The position numbers and the translations under genes are program-made. Positions 21,800 to 32,935 of a stretch of 64,000 nucleotides of DNA are shown here, one piece after another (position 1 is the first letter of the stretch; every line of letters begins with the position of its first letter). The notes under the pieces were generated by a model. It did not search any database. It was not told where the DNA came from and worked only from the letters and a program-made list of their open reading frames with translations. This DNA is from Diphasiastrum complanatum (taxonomy: Eukaryota; Streptophyta; Lycopodiopsida; Lycopodiales; Lycopodiaceae): assembly GCA_029204225.1 (NCBI GenBank), contig CM055103.1:42725104-42789103 (forward strand). Direction: 5' to 3'.

Positions 21800-22440
21800 T
21801 TCTTCCCCCCTTATTCAAGTTCTGTCCTCAGAACTTGAAACTGGGAAAGTTTCTCCTTAAGCTTCCTTCCTGTTACCAGGAATCATCATCGTCTGTACAT
21901 CCCTTCCATCGAACCAGATACTCGGTAACTATACGATTTCTCAATCGTTTAGTTCTTGTATCCAAGATCTTTTCGGGTTCAAGACGTGATACACCCGATG
22001 ATTCATCCAACAAGTCCAACTGATCTCCAGATCCAAGATGCTCTCCTTCACGTAGACTCTTTCAAAGACGACTTAAGTGAAATACGGGATGCACATGAGA
22101 TCCATCTGGGAGTTCCGATTGGTAAGCTAAGGATCCGATCTTTTTCAAGATCTTAAACAGTCCTCTATATCTAGGAGATGATTAGTAATGCAAGTCGGTA
22201 CGCATTACACTTTGAATCCATCAAGATTCTCAAAAAAATATCCAACCCCCCACTTGGAAGTCTCTCGGCGATCTTTTCAGGCTTGCATAATGTCGGTCCC
22301 CATCCTGGGTACACATTCTCACGTGCAATCCGTAGCATTTCCCGCATATCATGTAGGAAATCCGCTACTTCCTGAAACTTGAATGCCCGAGTCTCTACCG
22401 CAATGGTTGATATAGCTTTAAAACTATACGTAAGCACGCA
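21800..22440 (-). pseudogene. Chromovirus 3' end: integrase C-terminus and chromodomain, decayed
   Basis: Minus-strand frames contain KFQEVADFLHDMREMLRIA at about 22300-22380, which closely resembles the same part of the gypsy relic at 61.3 kb. A chromodomain reads SRLEPEKILDTRTKR then RIVTEYLVRWKGCTDDD at 21880-21990. Frames are broken between them. The upstream part of the element is not present to the right. Confidence 0.75.
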
Positions 22441-24788
22441 CGAGCTATAACTGAGCCAAATGCTTACTATAACTCAATCTCCATCAAAGATAACTTCCTC
22501 TCCGAGGAGATTGTTAAGAAAATATGAATACATATCTTAATTGATCTTCTGATCACCCAAGTAATCATTCTTTTAAACAATCAAGTATAACTAGAATCTG
22601 AACTATGATTCGTCAATCATAATTCATCGGATTCTTGTCCTATACCTAATAAAAGAAGACAACTACCAATGATTAGAAGAACTTTAAGTTTAGAGTCATA
22701 TCTAGTTTAGCAAATACAGCCACCAAAAGTGATTAGTGAACTTCAAATCGCGAATGTTTATAATGTCACTTTGGTAATCCGCAAAGCCTAAACAGACACT
22801 CTATAACTTCTTGGTCTATACCTGAATAAACATAGTCGATTTGTAAGGTGATCAGTCGTACCAAAATTTCACTAACCTGTTTATTCATCTGGGGTATGAA
22901 TACTATCCTCTCCTATGGAATGGTATTTCCTAGAATCTGAGTTATGATTTACCAATCCCAACTCTCCATATTTCCAAGACCATACCAATCATAAGAGTGT
23001 ATTACAAATCCTAAAAGATACACAAGCTGTTCACAAAGTCCTTTCCATCTGGAAAGTTCCAAACTTTTACAACTCACACACAGTGCCAATATAAGGATGG
23101 TAATCTAAAAAACGCCCTTACTTTAGACACCACATAAATTGTCATTCCAAAGTTAGGGTCCCAATCTAGAATACATCTAGATTTTCCTCTTAAGTTCTAA
23201 TCTAGAATAACTTAAGATTTATCGGAACCTCATTACGTGAAGTTCTAACTTTTGGCAAACAACTATCCGATTCTCTTGAGTCTTCCGGGACAGCAATCCA
23301 TCAATTTCAGACTGGAAAAGATAAGGCCCAAACGTTCTCGTGTATTCTATGCACACCCATCAATAAATGAATCCAAAATGGCTCATAAATGATGTGACTT
23401 ATAAGCAATACCTTCCACCAATAATATCCATAAGTAAGATTACTATTGTTGATTTTCCACAACTAACTCAGAAGTAATGCTCCTGACTAGGTTAGTTGTA
23501 TCGGATTTAGAAAATATTTAAATGTCTCGGTGTGGTACCAAAACACCACATTTAATCTGATTCTAGGTCAATAAGCAATTCTCAATGAGAAATTACTATA
23601 GCCCAACGAGAAATTGTTTCAACACAATTCTCATCAATATGCCTATGTACCAACAACTAGTTTATGCATGCAAATAAACTTAGTTCAAAGAATACTTTGT
23701 AGATCCACATGATTAGAAGTTTGTACAAAAGGTTTTAATAATCCCACAAAAATTCACTACATAGCATATCTCTACAGATATCCTGATCTGTACACAACAC
23801 TTTCATAACCGAGAATCTTGTAACTTGGTTATCCTATAAGAGAGAATATTTCTCTCAAAGTGCTATTTCACAACCAAAAAGTCTTAACCGGAGATTAACC
23901 CAAAAGAATATATTGTTAGCATGAATTTCTTTCCTTGCATCAACCACACAGATCTCAATCTAAACTAAGATCAAGTTGACTATATCTAGCAAGGAACAGG
24001 TTTCAACAAACTTCCTATCTTGCAATAGAATTTCAAGTTCTGACACAAATCAATCGGACTTGTTATCAGCCACTTTTCTACCGCAAGAGTAATTTTCTAA
24101 ATTTCTCTTGCGGCAGACAGTGAGACTCGCAAATTCTGACAAGGAGTGTTGTCTGTCAGAATATTGACTTTTTTATATTTAAAAAAAAAAATTTGTACTG
24201 TTAGAATTCACGAGTGGGACAAAGAATTCGTGCTCACTGAGAACAATTTCGTAGGTTGGATGACGATTTCTAATACAGAGGTTTTACTGACAAATGAAAA
24301 ATATGGAAAAAAATATGACTTTATGACAGAAAATAGGCAAAGTCTCTAAGATAGAATTTGCGGAGTTGCTGGAGGACTTATCTTGATTAGATCTAGCCTC
24401 AGTGAAGTTGACGAATTCTAGGACAAAGATTTGGGTGAGAAATAAGGGATTTTGACAGTATATCAGGCTGTTTTCTCATAATCTGACCATGGTTAGGTGA
24501 TAAAATGAAAGATCAGAGTCTGTTAGGGCTACAAACAGATTGACAAATTTTGATATACTTGTTTGGTTCGGAAAAAGATTCGAACACATTCCCTCAAGCT
24601 ATGCACCATCCCAAAGGGAACACAAATGAAATAGAGAGATAATCTCAAAAATAGAGAACTTGATAGCTTAATCTCAAAAGTGTTATTCACAAGGCAAATA
24701 CCTCTCCTTTTATGGCAAGGAGGGTCCTCCATAAGTATCCACTAACTTATGAGACTAATATATTTCTAGCCTTTCTAGAATTTCTAAC
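22441..24788. other. AT-rich DNA with no recognised gene
   Basis: No domain-bearing frame was found. Loosely similar phrases recur about 340 bp apart (CTAGAATCTGA.CTATGATT near 22590 and CTAGAATCTGAGTTATGATT near 22930), which suggests eroded repeat DNA. The right part (24150-24450) shares AGAATTTGCGGA-type words with 11.9-12.4 kb. Confidence 0.4.
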
Positions 24789-24869
24789 TTAGAACTTGAA
24801 AGTTTCTTAACTTAGGAAAACTTAAGACAACATATTTCTAATCTTAAGTTTCCTAAGTCTAAGTTCTAA
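24789..24869. repeat. Imperfect inverted repeat (hairpin), arms about 27-38 bp
   Basis: TTAGAACTT...AACTTAGGAAAACTTAAG at 24789-24826 pairs with CTTAAGTTTCCTAAG...AAGTTCTAA at 24843-24869. About 17 bp separates the arms, and the left arm carries roughly a 10-bp insertion. The AT-rich hairpin could be the core of a small inverted-repeat transposon, but no target duplication was identified. Confidence 0.65.
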
Positions 24870-25491
24870 ATCTAATTTGTTATTTTTTAAGCTTCTACTC
24901 ATGGGCTTACAAACACATGCCATGGCGGAAGTTTATTAACAGACACTCGTATGTGGACTTACAAAACACATGCCACGGAGTTTTATTTTTCTTTTTATTT
25001 TTATTTTTTCTGTGTTAGCACAGATGCTAACATTCATGCTTATACATGAGTCCTCTTTGGGTTCATATATCCATTTTTGTACTATAGTGTTGATATCTTG
25101 CAATCTTGTGTATAGAATGCAATTGTATTGGATCCACACATGTGAAATATAGTACCTTACTGTTATTGTACAAACATGTTATTGTACAAACAACAACTTC
25201 ATTTTATCTTACATATGTTGTTTGATCAAGATCTTATCGAGTTTGCATGTTCTATGTGTAATAGATGTTAGATTTCTACATTGTCAATGGTGCTAGATCT
25301 GTTATAAATCATAACCAAAGATCAAAGGGACATATTGGATCTTAGTGATTTATATTTCTTCAAAAGAAAAAAGTCCACTGTGAAAATTCACACGTGCGAG
25401 AATGCCCTAATGTGTGATAATGATCTCCTAAGCAAAGCTTATGCACTTTAGATCAACACTAGATTGAAATCCATGATGAGAATCGTGAGAT
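24870..25491 (-). other. Probable copia leader downstream of a primer-binding site
   Basis: No coding frame. Its right edge is a PBS-like sequence read on the minus strand, so the right part looks like the untranslated leader of a minus-strand copia element whose body is missing to the left. Confidence 0.35.
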
Positions 25492-25502
25492 GCTCTGATA
25501 TG
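25492..25502 (-). promoter_or_regulatory. Degenerate primer-binding site
   Basis: Minus strand reads CATATCAGAGCA just after an LTR-type end (CATTACA). It matches TGGTATCAGAGCA except for the first three bases. It implies an LTR to the right and internal sequence to the left, in minus orientation. Confidence 0.5.
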
Positions 25503-26277
25503 TGTAATGAATCTAGGGGAGAAAATTCACGAAACAGTCGACTCTCTTTCAAGATTCGGATGGAGTTCAAATGCGTTCGCTGGGCACTGCCAACTGAAAC
25601 ACTCCTACAATTCTCCAGAGAGTAGTTAGTTACTACTGATCTACGTTCATAAAATTAATACAACATTCGACTTAATTTCAACCAAGGTGCGAAATTCAAA
25701 GGGAACAAGAAAACTCAGACATATGAAATAAATAGCATAAGCATTCAACATCCAAGATCAGACACAACTAGAAAATAATCTATATTGATTTTCTCTGATT
25801 TTTTTTCAGGGCAGTGCATGCGAATCCACGTAGTGCGTTGGCGTGAGAGAAGCACGGTTCTCTCACAAGTAGTAGTCTCGCTTCACTAGTGGACGATTGG
25901 ATCTTCTAATCCTAGACAGAATTATCTTCTCGCACACAGGCGGAGCTTCTGTCTGTGTTCGTCTCGATCGCTTACTAGCATAAGACTTCTTCAGTGTTTC
26001 TTCTCTTAGTTACACTCGGTGTATCCTGTTCTGATATATGTCAAAAGTATTATCCAGTAAGTACGGTCTCTCTATGTAAACCTAAGATTAGAGTGATTAT
26101 ACATCTACAACTAATCAGGAACTTACAAGAGTGGCAGATTTGCCACGACCTAGGAAGTATCTGCTGACGTCATGTCATCAGGTCATATCTCTGTACTTCT
26201 AGGTACTTGCGTGATCTCTGATGGTACTCTTTGGAGTGTGAGGACAGAACGAGTTTCGTTTCCACCGTTGGTTTCGT
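25503..26277 (-). repeat. Probable copia LTR, outer edge undefined
   Basis: The left edge TGTAATGAATC is adjacent to the degenerate PBS. To the right it reaches the 3' end of a minus-strand copia polyprotein. Non-coding, with CACGCC/GTGAGAGAA-rich patches. It sits between a copia pol 3' end and a PBS, so it is either the 3' LTR of that copia or a shared LTR of two joined elements. The exact right boundary is not visible. Confidence 0.5.
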
Positions 26278-27147
26278 TTACCTTGTCTGCCTTTCTCTCT
26301 TGCTGGACCACAAAGGAATCTTGTTCGTGGATTCTTCGTGTTCGCGAACCGTTCTTCGTCTTCGTTGACTTTCGGGTTCACAAAACTCTTCGTGTTTCGT
26401 ATCTCCAGATGTTCGAGTTCGCGAACCAAGTGAAGGGCTGAAAGCTAGCAAGGCTTTGTAATTAGAAACACTTTGTTTCTTCAGCTCCCTCTCAAAGCAT
26501 GGTAGCTTTATGATCCCGAGACTGCTCCTTTGCCTCTCAAGGAGCCCTTTGTCCAGAGCTTTAGTGAAGATGTCAGCAACCATATCTTTCGTTCCTATGA
26601 AGGTGGTCTGTATCATTTTCCTTTCAATCAGATCTTTGATCAAGTGATACTTGATCGTAATGTGCTTTGTTTTTGAGTGGAACACAAGATCTTTCGTCAG
26701 GTGTATCGCAGAGGTGTTGTCCATCTGCAAAACCAATGGCTCGTTCTCGCCCAATTTGTTCAGGAACTGCCTTAGCCAAATTATTTTGTTGGCCATCTTC
26801 GCTGCTGCTACGTACTCTGCTTCGCAAGACGACTGGGCTACAATGGTCTGCTTCTTGTTGACCCAAATAACTGCTGCTCCTGATGCGATGGTGCATCCTC
26901 TTGAGACGCTTTTACCGTTGTCCCTGAGAGATGCCCAACTAGCATCGCTGTAGGAAAATATCCTGAGACCTGCACCACGACAATAACACAAGCCATGATC
27001 CCTCGTTAATTGAAGATATTGCAAAATTCGTTTTGCAATCTTCCAATGTGTCGTGCCTGGATTCGTGCAGAATTGGCTCATCCTGAATACTACATAAGCA
27101 ATATCAGGACGTGTGTTGTCTGCAAGGTACATCAGTGAACCTATCAG
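26278..27147 (-). pseudogene. Ty1/copia RT 3' end and RNase H (first half of a split element)
   Basis: Open minus-strand frame of 284 codons starting within RT (IGSLMYLADNTRPDIAYVVFRM). It continues through RNase H: SYSDASWASL, SSCEAEYVAAA, LQMDNTSAIHL, then HITIKYHLIKDLIE and MVADIFTKAL. Residues after about 225 run into non-conserved sequence and may be read-through into the LTR. At 27147 the copia homology stops in mid-domain and gypsy sequence of opposite orientation begins. The other half of the copia resumes at 30301. Confidence 0.85.
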
Positions 27148-27587
27148 TTATGGACTCGGCTCATTACATTCGCCGCATCCATTTACATTTACTTCACTTT
27201 ATGTATAAGCAGGTCTTGGGCTCTTTTTTATTCATTAGTGACACTTAGACTATATGGTTGGCCTTTGGTCTTATTATTCATTATTAGGCCATTTGGACAT
27301 ATTACTGGAGAGTGGGGGCCTTCTTGGAGGGCGCACTATTTTCCCTCCCAGTTGGGCCCTAGCCACCGGAAGCTTCCTTTTAGGGCTTCCTCTTGGCTAT
27401 AAGTAGAGAAACTGTGTCATTTGTTATTTAGTTGATGATATTGATCTCTCTCTTTAGTCTCCTTAATCTCTCTCTTTCCTGCTTTCTAGGGTTAAGTCTT
27501 GCTTATGTGCTGCTTTCATAGCTTAAGTCTTGCTTATGTGATGCTTTCATAGCTTAGCTTTAGATCAGCTGTGGCTCTATTCGTAAC
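27148..27587 (+). repeat. 5' LTR of the embedded gypsy fragment
   Basis: Starts at or just inside the element edge (TTATGGACTCGG). It carries a TATA box GGCTATAAGTAGAG at about 27401-27414 and pyrimidine-rich R/U5 sequence with a 36-bp internal repeat (TTAAGTCTTGCTTATGTG near 27490 and 27525). It ends just before the PBS. The terminal TG is not seen, so one to a few bases may be lost. Confidence 0.7.
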
Positions 27588-27588
27588 T

Positions 27589-27600
27589 TGGTATCAGAGC
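27589..27600 (+). promoter_or_regulatory. Primer-binding site, initiator tRNA-Met
   Basis: Perfect TGGTATCAGAGC directly downstream of the LTR, fixing plus-strand orientation of the fragment. Confidence 0.9.
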
Positions 27601-28617
27601 ACTTTCCTGATTGCTGAATTTCAGATCTGATTTTCTGCTTGGATGCCCATTTTCCTTGCTGATTTTTTTCTCTTTGCTGAGGGCTTTCGTCTCTTTGCTT
27701 CAACAACATTCAACACAGTTTGGAGGAGGATCAGCTCCCATCATTTTCTTGGTGGAGCTTTAGCAGATAGTTAGTGGAAGTACTTCCGCTAGATTTGGCG
27801 GCTAGAAATTTTTTTTTTTTTTTTTTTGTTTTTTTTTTTGGGCACATTATTTCCGGCACCCAAGTTCCAACCCTCCATCACCCATTTCCAGCTTGTTTGC
27901 AGGCTCTCCAGCGCCCAATTCCCTCATCTCTTTCGTCCGTTCCTCCTTCCATTTTTAGCCCTCTTTTCACTTTTGTTGGCAGGCTGTCCAGCCGCTTCAT
28001 ACTTGTCACTTTCATCCATTTTTGTCTTCGTTTGCAGCCATTTTTCACACATTGTTTGCACGCTGTCCATCGCCCATCCTCAACCAAATTTCACAAAATT
28101 CCGACTCCATTTGATATTCCAATTTGTCACTTGCCTCTTAGTTGTCCAGCGCATTTTCATAGCCTTCATTTTCACTTTTTTCATTTGTTGATTGCTATCC
28201 TTTCTTAGTTGTGATAATAGTGATTTTAATAGACTAATTTGGATGACGACAAGAGTCCGCTCTCTCAAGTTTTTGTCTATTCCTTCCACTATCATTATGG
28301 CACATTCACCTACCCGAGTGAGACTACTCAGAAAACCTTATCCGATTAGTTTCGTCGCATGGATGAGATCCTTTCTGGCCTCGTTCTTCATTTCGATACC
28401 GTTATGGCCGGCTTTGCTACTATGCAGTGACAGATTATTTCTTTACAGCCTCATGGTCCTGGTGAAGCTCCTGTTTTTCCTTCATTTGGGAATCCCCCTC
28501 CATTTGGATTTCCATCTTCCTCTGCTAGTCAGCCTGGTGGTGGACCATTCATTCCACCTAACCCATCTCCTGGTTTCTTTTCACGTCCCCCACTCCCTGA
28601 GCCACACTTTGCTCGAG

Positions 28618-29370
28618 ACTTTCGTGATAGGGTACAACTTGCTACCTATTCCGGTTTCTCTGACGGAAACTTATTAGAGAATTGGTTTGCTAAGCTTGAC
28701 ACATATTTTCAGATCTACCCTAAGACTGATCCTTAGAAGATCCAGTTGGCTGCTTTACATTTAGATAGACGCGCCGCCATGTGGTGGCAAGTTTATAGAG
28801 CTGATCCTGATCGGGAAGGGCTCCATTTATGGGATACTTTTTGTCGTGACCTCCGTCATGCTATGATTGACCCTCAATGGCTCCACCGCCAACGTGATAC
28901 ATTCCGTAGTCTCACTCAGACCAGTGATCTTGCTTCTTATACAGATCAGTTTATAGAGCTTTCTTATCTTTTCATAGATCTACAGCCCACTGAGCTTATT
29001 TCTCGTTACATTGCTGGGCTTCGTGGTGCTTTACGTTATGATGTTTCTTCCTTCCGTCCTCCCACACTTGTTGAGGTGATGTCTCTTGCCAGTACTTTAC
29101 AGCATAAGTACTCTGACACTCTTCCTTCCCGCTTCTCCCGACCCCATCCTTTTGCTTCATCTTTTCCTACTGCGTCCACCCCTACACTTGTCCCTTTTGT
29201 TCCAGCTCTCTCCATTGTCCCTTCGTCTCCTCGTCCTCCGACTCCTCGACTTGCTTTTGTCCAACGTTACACGTCTGCAGAGTTCGCTGACCTTTAACAA
29301 CAGCATCTTTGCTTTCGTTGTAAGAGTCCTGACCATTTTGCCCGTGATTGCCGTCAGCCTCTCCCTACTA
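28618..29370 (+). pseudogene. Gypsy gag with zinc knuckle
   Basis: Reads TYSGFSDGNLLENWFAKLDTYF, a nonsense codon at about 28735, then a clean gag core (LHLDRRAAMWWQVYRA, LWDTFCRDLRHAMIDP, SYTDQFIELSYLF) and a proline/serine-rich linker. A stop at 29295 precedes the knuckle CFRCKSPDHFARDC near 29310-29355. Upstream of 28618 the gag N-terminus is broken by frameshifts. A poly-T run lies at about 27810-27840 in the leader. Confidence 0.85.
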
Positions 29371-29570
29371 CTACTGCTTTTTTTTTACCATGAGGGCACT
29401 ACTCCAGATGATTTCGATATCTATATTCATATTTCTGATGAGCATGACCTATCCTCTGAGCCTTCCACTAATTTACTTCCTGCTACTTGCCATGCTCAGC
29501 TTGCCTATGCTACTTGGACATGACAACCTGGTCCTCGCTCCATTCGGTTATGTATACGTATTACAAGTTG

Positions 29571-30300
29571 TGAGTATATTGCTTTAGTTGATACTGGCAG
29601 CACTCATTCTTTTACTAGCAATTATATCACTAGTCAGATACGTGCTTCACTTGTTCCTGCTTCACAGCCTCTCACAGTTGAGGTTTCCAGTTCTCATTCT
29701 TTTCCTAGTTCTCAGATGTTTCAGCATTTACCATACTGCATTGGAGATTTTTCTAGACAGGCAGATCTTTACATTATTCCTATGGAACGTTATGATCTTA
29801 TTCTTGGTGCTGATTGGTTTGTATCTCTTGGAGCCATTACACTGGACTTGACACAACAGACATTGACATTTGTACTTGATGCAGTTACACACTCACTTGT
29901 TGGCATTGATTCTCAGGGAGACTTCTAGTTGGTTACCGGAAAGCAGTTTATGCGTAAGGCTGACGATGTAGCTCTTCTTTCCATTCAGAGTACATCAGTT
30001 GCTGCTTCACTTTCACCATCCGTGGGTCCTCTTCCTCAGGTTGATGCTGCTTCGGATTTACAGGTTGTTGTTGTGTGCCTTCCGCCTATATGCCTTGATT
30101 CACAGATATCGTATTCAGTGGTCATTCCTGGTTTCATTGATATTGAGACCGTATACCTTGGTGGTATTTTTACTATTGCTTTTGCGCATACTTCAGATTG
30201 CCTTCCTGGTTCGGTGGTTGGTGCAGTATCTTCTCCATTAGTCTCTATATCTCCATCTCTTGAGTCTATTATGGCTGATGTTTCTGCTGATTATAGCTAA
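29571..30300 (+). pseudogene. Gypsy aspartic protease and following linker
   Basis: A DTG active site in ALVDTGSTHSF (about 29586) is followed by FSRQADLYIIPMERYDLILGADWF and LDLTQQTLTF, the C-terminal part of a gypsy protease, ending at a stop near 29928. The frame then continues to 30300 as an undefined linker with no RT motifs. The element is cut here. Confidence 0.8.
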
Positions 30301-31233
30301 TAGGGTCTTCGTTGGCCATTGTCTTGCTCTCATCAAATTTGACATCCCTCACTGTTTTCACAATGTTCGTGTCTGGCATGTAGATTCTGTAGTATGAAGA
30401 ATTATTGTCGTAACCTACCATAAATCTTTTCTCAGCTTTCTCATCAAGCTTCTTGCGAAGCTTATCAAGAATATGTGCATATACTGCACAGCCAAATATT
30501 CTGACATGAGACAGCTTGGGTTTTCTACTCCACCATAGCTCATGTGGTGTCGTGTGAAGAACACAAGATTTACTTGTCCTGTTCTGGATGTATGCGGCTG
30601 TAGCTACTGCTTCAGCCCACAGTGCCCTTGGAGCCTTCGAATATGCCATCATGCATGTGGCTGCTTCCATCAAGGTCCTATTCTTTCGTTCAACAGCACC
30701 ATTGTGCTGCGGTGTGTAGGTTGCAGTTCTTCTGTGAATGATGCCACGATGAAGTTAGTGAAGCGATTCAAGATATATTCGCCACCTCAATCTGTTTTGA
30801 TCTGCTTCACCTTGCTGCCTGTGTATCTCTCAGTCCAATTCACATATTCTGTGAATTCATCGAGTGCTTCAAATTTATTTTGAATAACATACACTCTGGC
30901 AAACTTGCTATAATCATCAGTGAAGGTTATATAATATTTTGAACCTCCTATTGAGATCACGTTGAATGGACCGCATATGTCAGAGTGCACCAGCTCCAGA
31001 ATCTTTGTCGTTCTGTAGGAGTCTTTGACGAACGGTGTGCGTGACATCTTGCCTTTTAAACATGCATCACAGGTGGTCGAACTGGTTGCATTCGAGATGC
31101 TGACCTTTGTTATTGCTTTATGATGACTTGCTTGGTAGAGTGCCATTGTGTTCATGTGGCAGAGTCTTTTGTGCCACAGAGTGTCTGGCGAGTCGTCATG
31201 GGTCTGATGCATTTGATCTTCAGGTAGGCGCAC
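30301..31233 (-). pseudogene. Ty1/copia integrase (second half of the split element)
   Basis: Minus strand: HHCC finger (HKRLCHMN ... CDACLKGK), first Asp in LVHSDICGPF, second in QIKTD followed by a nonsense codon at 30787-30789. A frame shift follows, then TPQHNGAVERKNRT with the catalytic Glu and ALWAEAVATAAYIQNRT. The C-terminus reads FGCAVYAHI and ends around VKFDESKTMANED at 30301, where the opposite-strand gypsy fragment starts. Confidence 0.87.
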
Positions 31234-31303
31234 CTTTAGATGATATAGGTTGCCCTTCCTTCTGCCTTCCTACATCTGCTATTCTTGCTACAGAGAGCAA
31301 GTC

Positions 31304-31999
31304 TTATTGCAGAGTTGGCACGAACAGAAAATCTTCGAGTCGTCTGTCTCTGCCGTTGGTGTTGAGCCAGAGTGAACCAATACCGTTCACTTGATGTCTG
31401 GATTCATCTCCAAGAACTATGAATCTTGAAGGATCTGCACTTTCGAAATCAGACATGATTCGTCTTGATATCACGAAGTGCGAGGTGGCTCCTGAATCCA
31501 GGATCAACTCATGTGTGTCAGACGTTGATGCTACACACACATCTTCACAGATGTAGGTGGTCGAATAATTTTTGTTCGTTCTTTCTTCGCCCATCTTTGA
31601 GCTCTCGGGCTCCTCGACATAGGAAGAACTATTATTGTTCTCCTGTCTATTCTGTGCTGATTTGTTTCTTGGGTTCTGGCGGCAATCCATGGCTGCATGA
31701 CCCTTCTTATGACAACAGATACACTCAATTTTGGGATTGGCCAGCAGATATCTACTGTATGTCCATCTCTTCTGCATCTCGTGCAGGTCTTCTTGTCTGC
31801 ATCTTGTCGTTTTGACCTCCTTTTGGTCTTCCAGTGCTGGTCCCCTCTGCTTGCTGGTCATGATCTTGCCTCTGATTTGGCTCCCTCTTAGGCTTGAACT
31901 GTTTCTTTGATTTTTCTCTGTTGCCATAGAGTGCTTGGTCAGAACCATCTTTTTAATCAAGATGCTCTCTAGCCTCGACTTCCTCTTGAATCTCGACAA
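31304..31999 (-). pseudogene. Ty1/copia gag C-terminus and protease
   Basis: Basic region, then a knuckle CICCHKKGHAAMDC and protease motif LILDSGATSHFV with the downstream VNGIGSLWLNT strand. The frame is open here but not joined to the gag N-terminus at 32208-32546, so there is at least one shift near 32000-32200. Confidence 0.87.
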
Positions 32000-32546
32000 T
32001 CGCCTTTTCGAGGTTCATGGTAGGATCTTTCGCGAGCAGTGTTCGTGTCGTCTAGAAAGATCTGGGTAAGGCTCTCAATAGACATGTGAGCTGCTTCTCA
32101 GCTGATACTACATTCTCTGCTCTTGAGTTGTGTAGTGATAGAAACAGATACTTCATCTTTCTCACAAAAGAGGTGAGGTCTTTTCCATCCCACTGCAGCT
32201 TTGTCAGCTAATTTTCCAGCATCATAATCTGACTTCTTGATTTCGTCTGAAATCTTGTGAGCAGTGCATCCCACATCTCCTTAGCTTTGGATAGTGTAGC
32301 CAGGTCAAGTGTAAGGCTATCTTCGATGGAAGATGATAGCAAGGCTACTGCCTTGTCATTTTTCTCCCTCCATTCACGTAGCTCCTTGCCTGTTGTCGTA
32401 GGCATTTCTTCTGTGCCATCCACCCAGGGGAAGAGTCCTTCGCCCTTGAGTATCAAATATGTCTTAACTTTCCAGGCTAGAAAGTTAGATCTTGAAGAAT
32501 TAAGTATAGTGCACATCTTGCTTTGGATGTTGCTGATTGAAGCCAT
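32000..32546 (-). pseudogene. Ty1/copia gag N-terminus
   Basis: Starts MASISNIQSKMCTILNSSR at 32546, then NFLAWKVKTYLILKGEGLFPWV and SLTLDLATLSKAKEMWDALLTRF, a copia-type gag (UBN2/DUF4219 class). It breaks near 32208. The sequence upstream (32547-32630) is short leader with no clear PBS or LTR, so the 5' end has been lost where a plus-strand copia relic begins. Confidence 0.83.
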
Positions 32547-32635
32547 TGCTTCTTGAAGTCTGTTTTCTTGTTGATGGTCGATTGTCTGAATGCTTGGCCT
32601 TTTGGATCTGCTAGCTTCTTGGCTATGTCAGAATA

Positions 32636-32935
32636 TGGCAGGGTCAGATATAGTGAGTGGTGAAGAGGACGAGTCTATTCACCTTCAAGAAGCTACAAGG
32701 TACAAGAAGAGGGGCAAGGTTGCCCTCCATTGTATAAAAATTAATGTAGCTAATGAGCTTCTTCAGGAGGTAGGTGCTTGCCACCTCACTCAAGAAGAGT
32801 GGGAAACTCTCCAAAAGATATAAGAATTCAAGAACACTTCAAGGTTGCTATTATTGAAAAATCAAATCCTTTAATGTTTCCAAGCTAAGGAAGAGAGCGA
32901 TCATTCATATGTGTTGAGAGTTAAGGACTTAAACA
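32636..32935 (+). pseudogene. Ty1/copia gag, first part, interrupted by a solo LTR
   Basis: Plus-strand translation KRGKVALHCIKINVANELL then HLTQEEWETLQKI, a stop, NTSRLLLLKNQ and SYVLRVKDLN. It aligns with residues about 60-135 of the intact copia gag at 45456. The N-terminus is missing. At 32935 the frame is split by a 1512-bp solo LTR and resumes at 34453 with DLAYIGDSIK, which proves insertion into the gag. Confidence 0.85.

Larger units (their letters stand above)
27148..30300 (+). mobile_element. 5' half of a Ty3/gypsy element embedded in a copia element
   Basis: Plus-strand order LTR - PBS - leader - gag - protease. It ends at 30300 before any RT, and no second LTR follows. Copia sequence of the opposite orientation flanks both sides, and roughly 1.3 kb of the copia (linker and most of RT) is missing at the junction. 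The piece could have arrived by insertion plus deletion, by template switching during reverse transcription, or by ectopic recombination. Confidence 0.8.

Noticed and set aside
21372-22440. Head-to-tail dimer sharing the LTR at 21799 with the gag at 21123
   Set aside because: The pol 3' end has a chromodomain, while the gag to the left fits a Tat-like element, and no PBS was found between. Two different elements are more likely.
27774-28677. Plus-strand frames of 121-161 codons upstream of the gypsy gag
   Set aside because: Leader and frameshifted gag N-terminus of the gypsy fragment. Composition is pyrimidine-rich and no domain is seen.
28192-30241. Hydrophobic, leucine-rich frames that look like membrane proteins (29086-29523, 29588-29851, 29999-30241)
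   Set aside because: Off-frame readings of the gypsy gag-protease sequence. The true frames carry the CCHC and DTG motifs.
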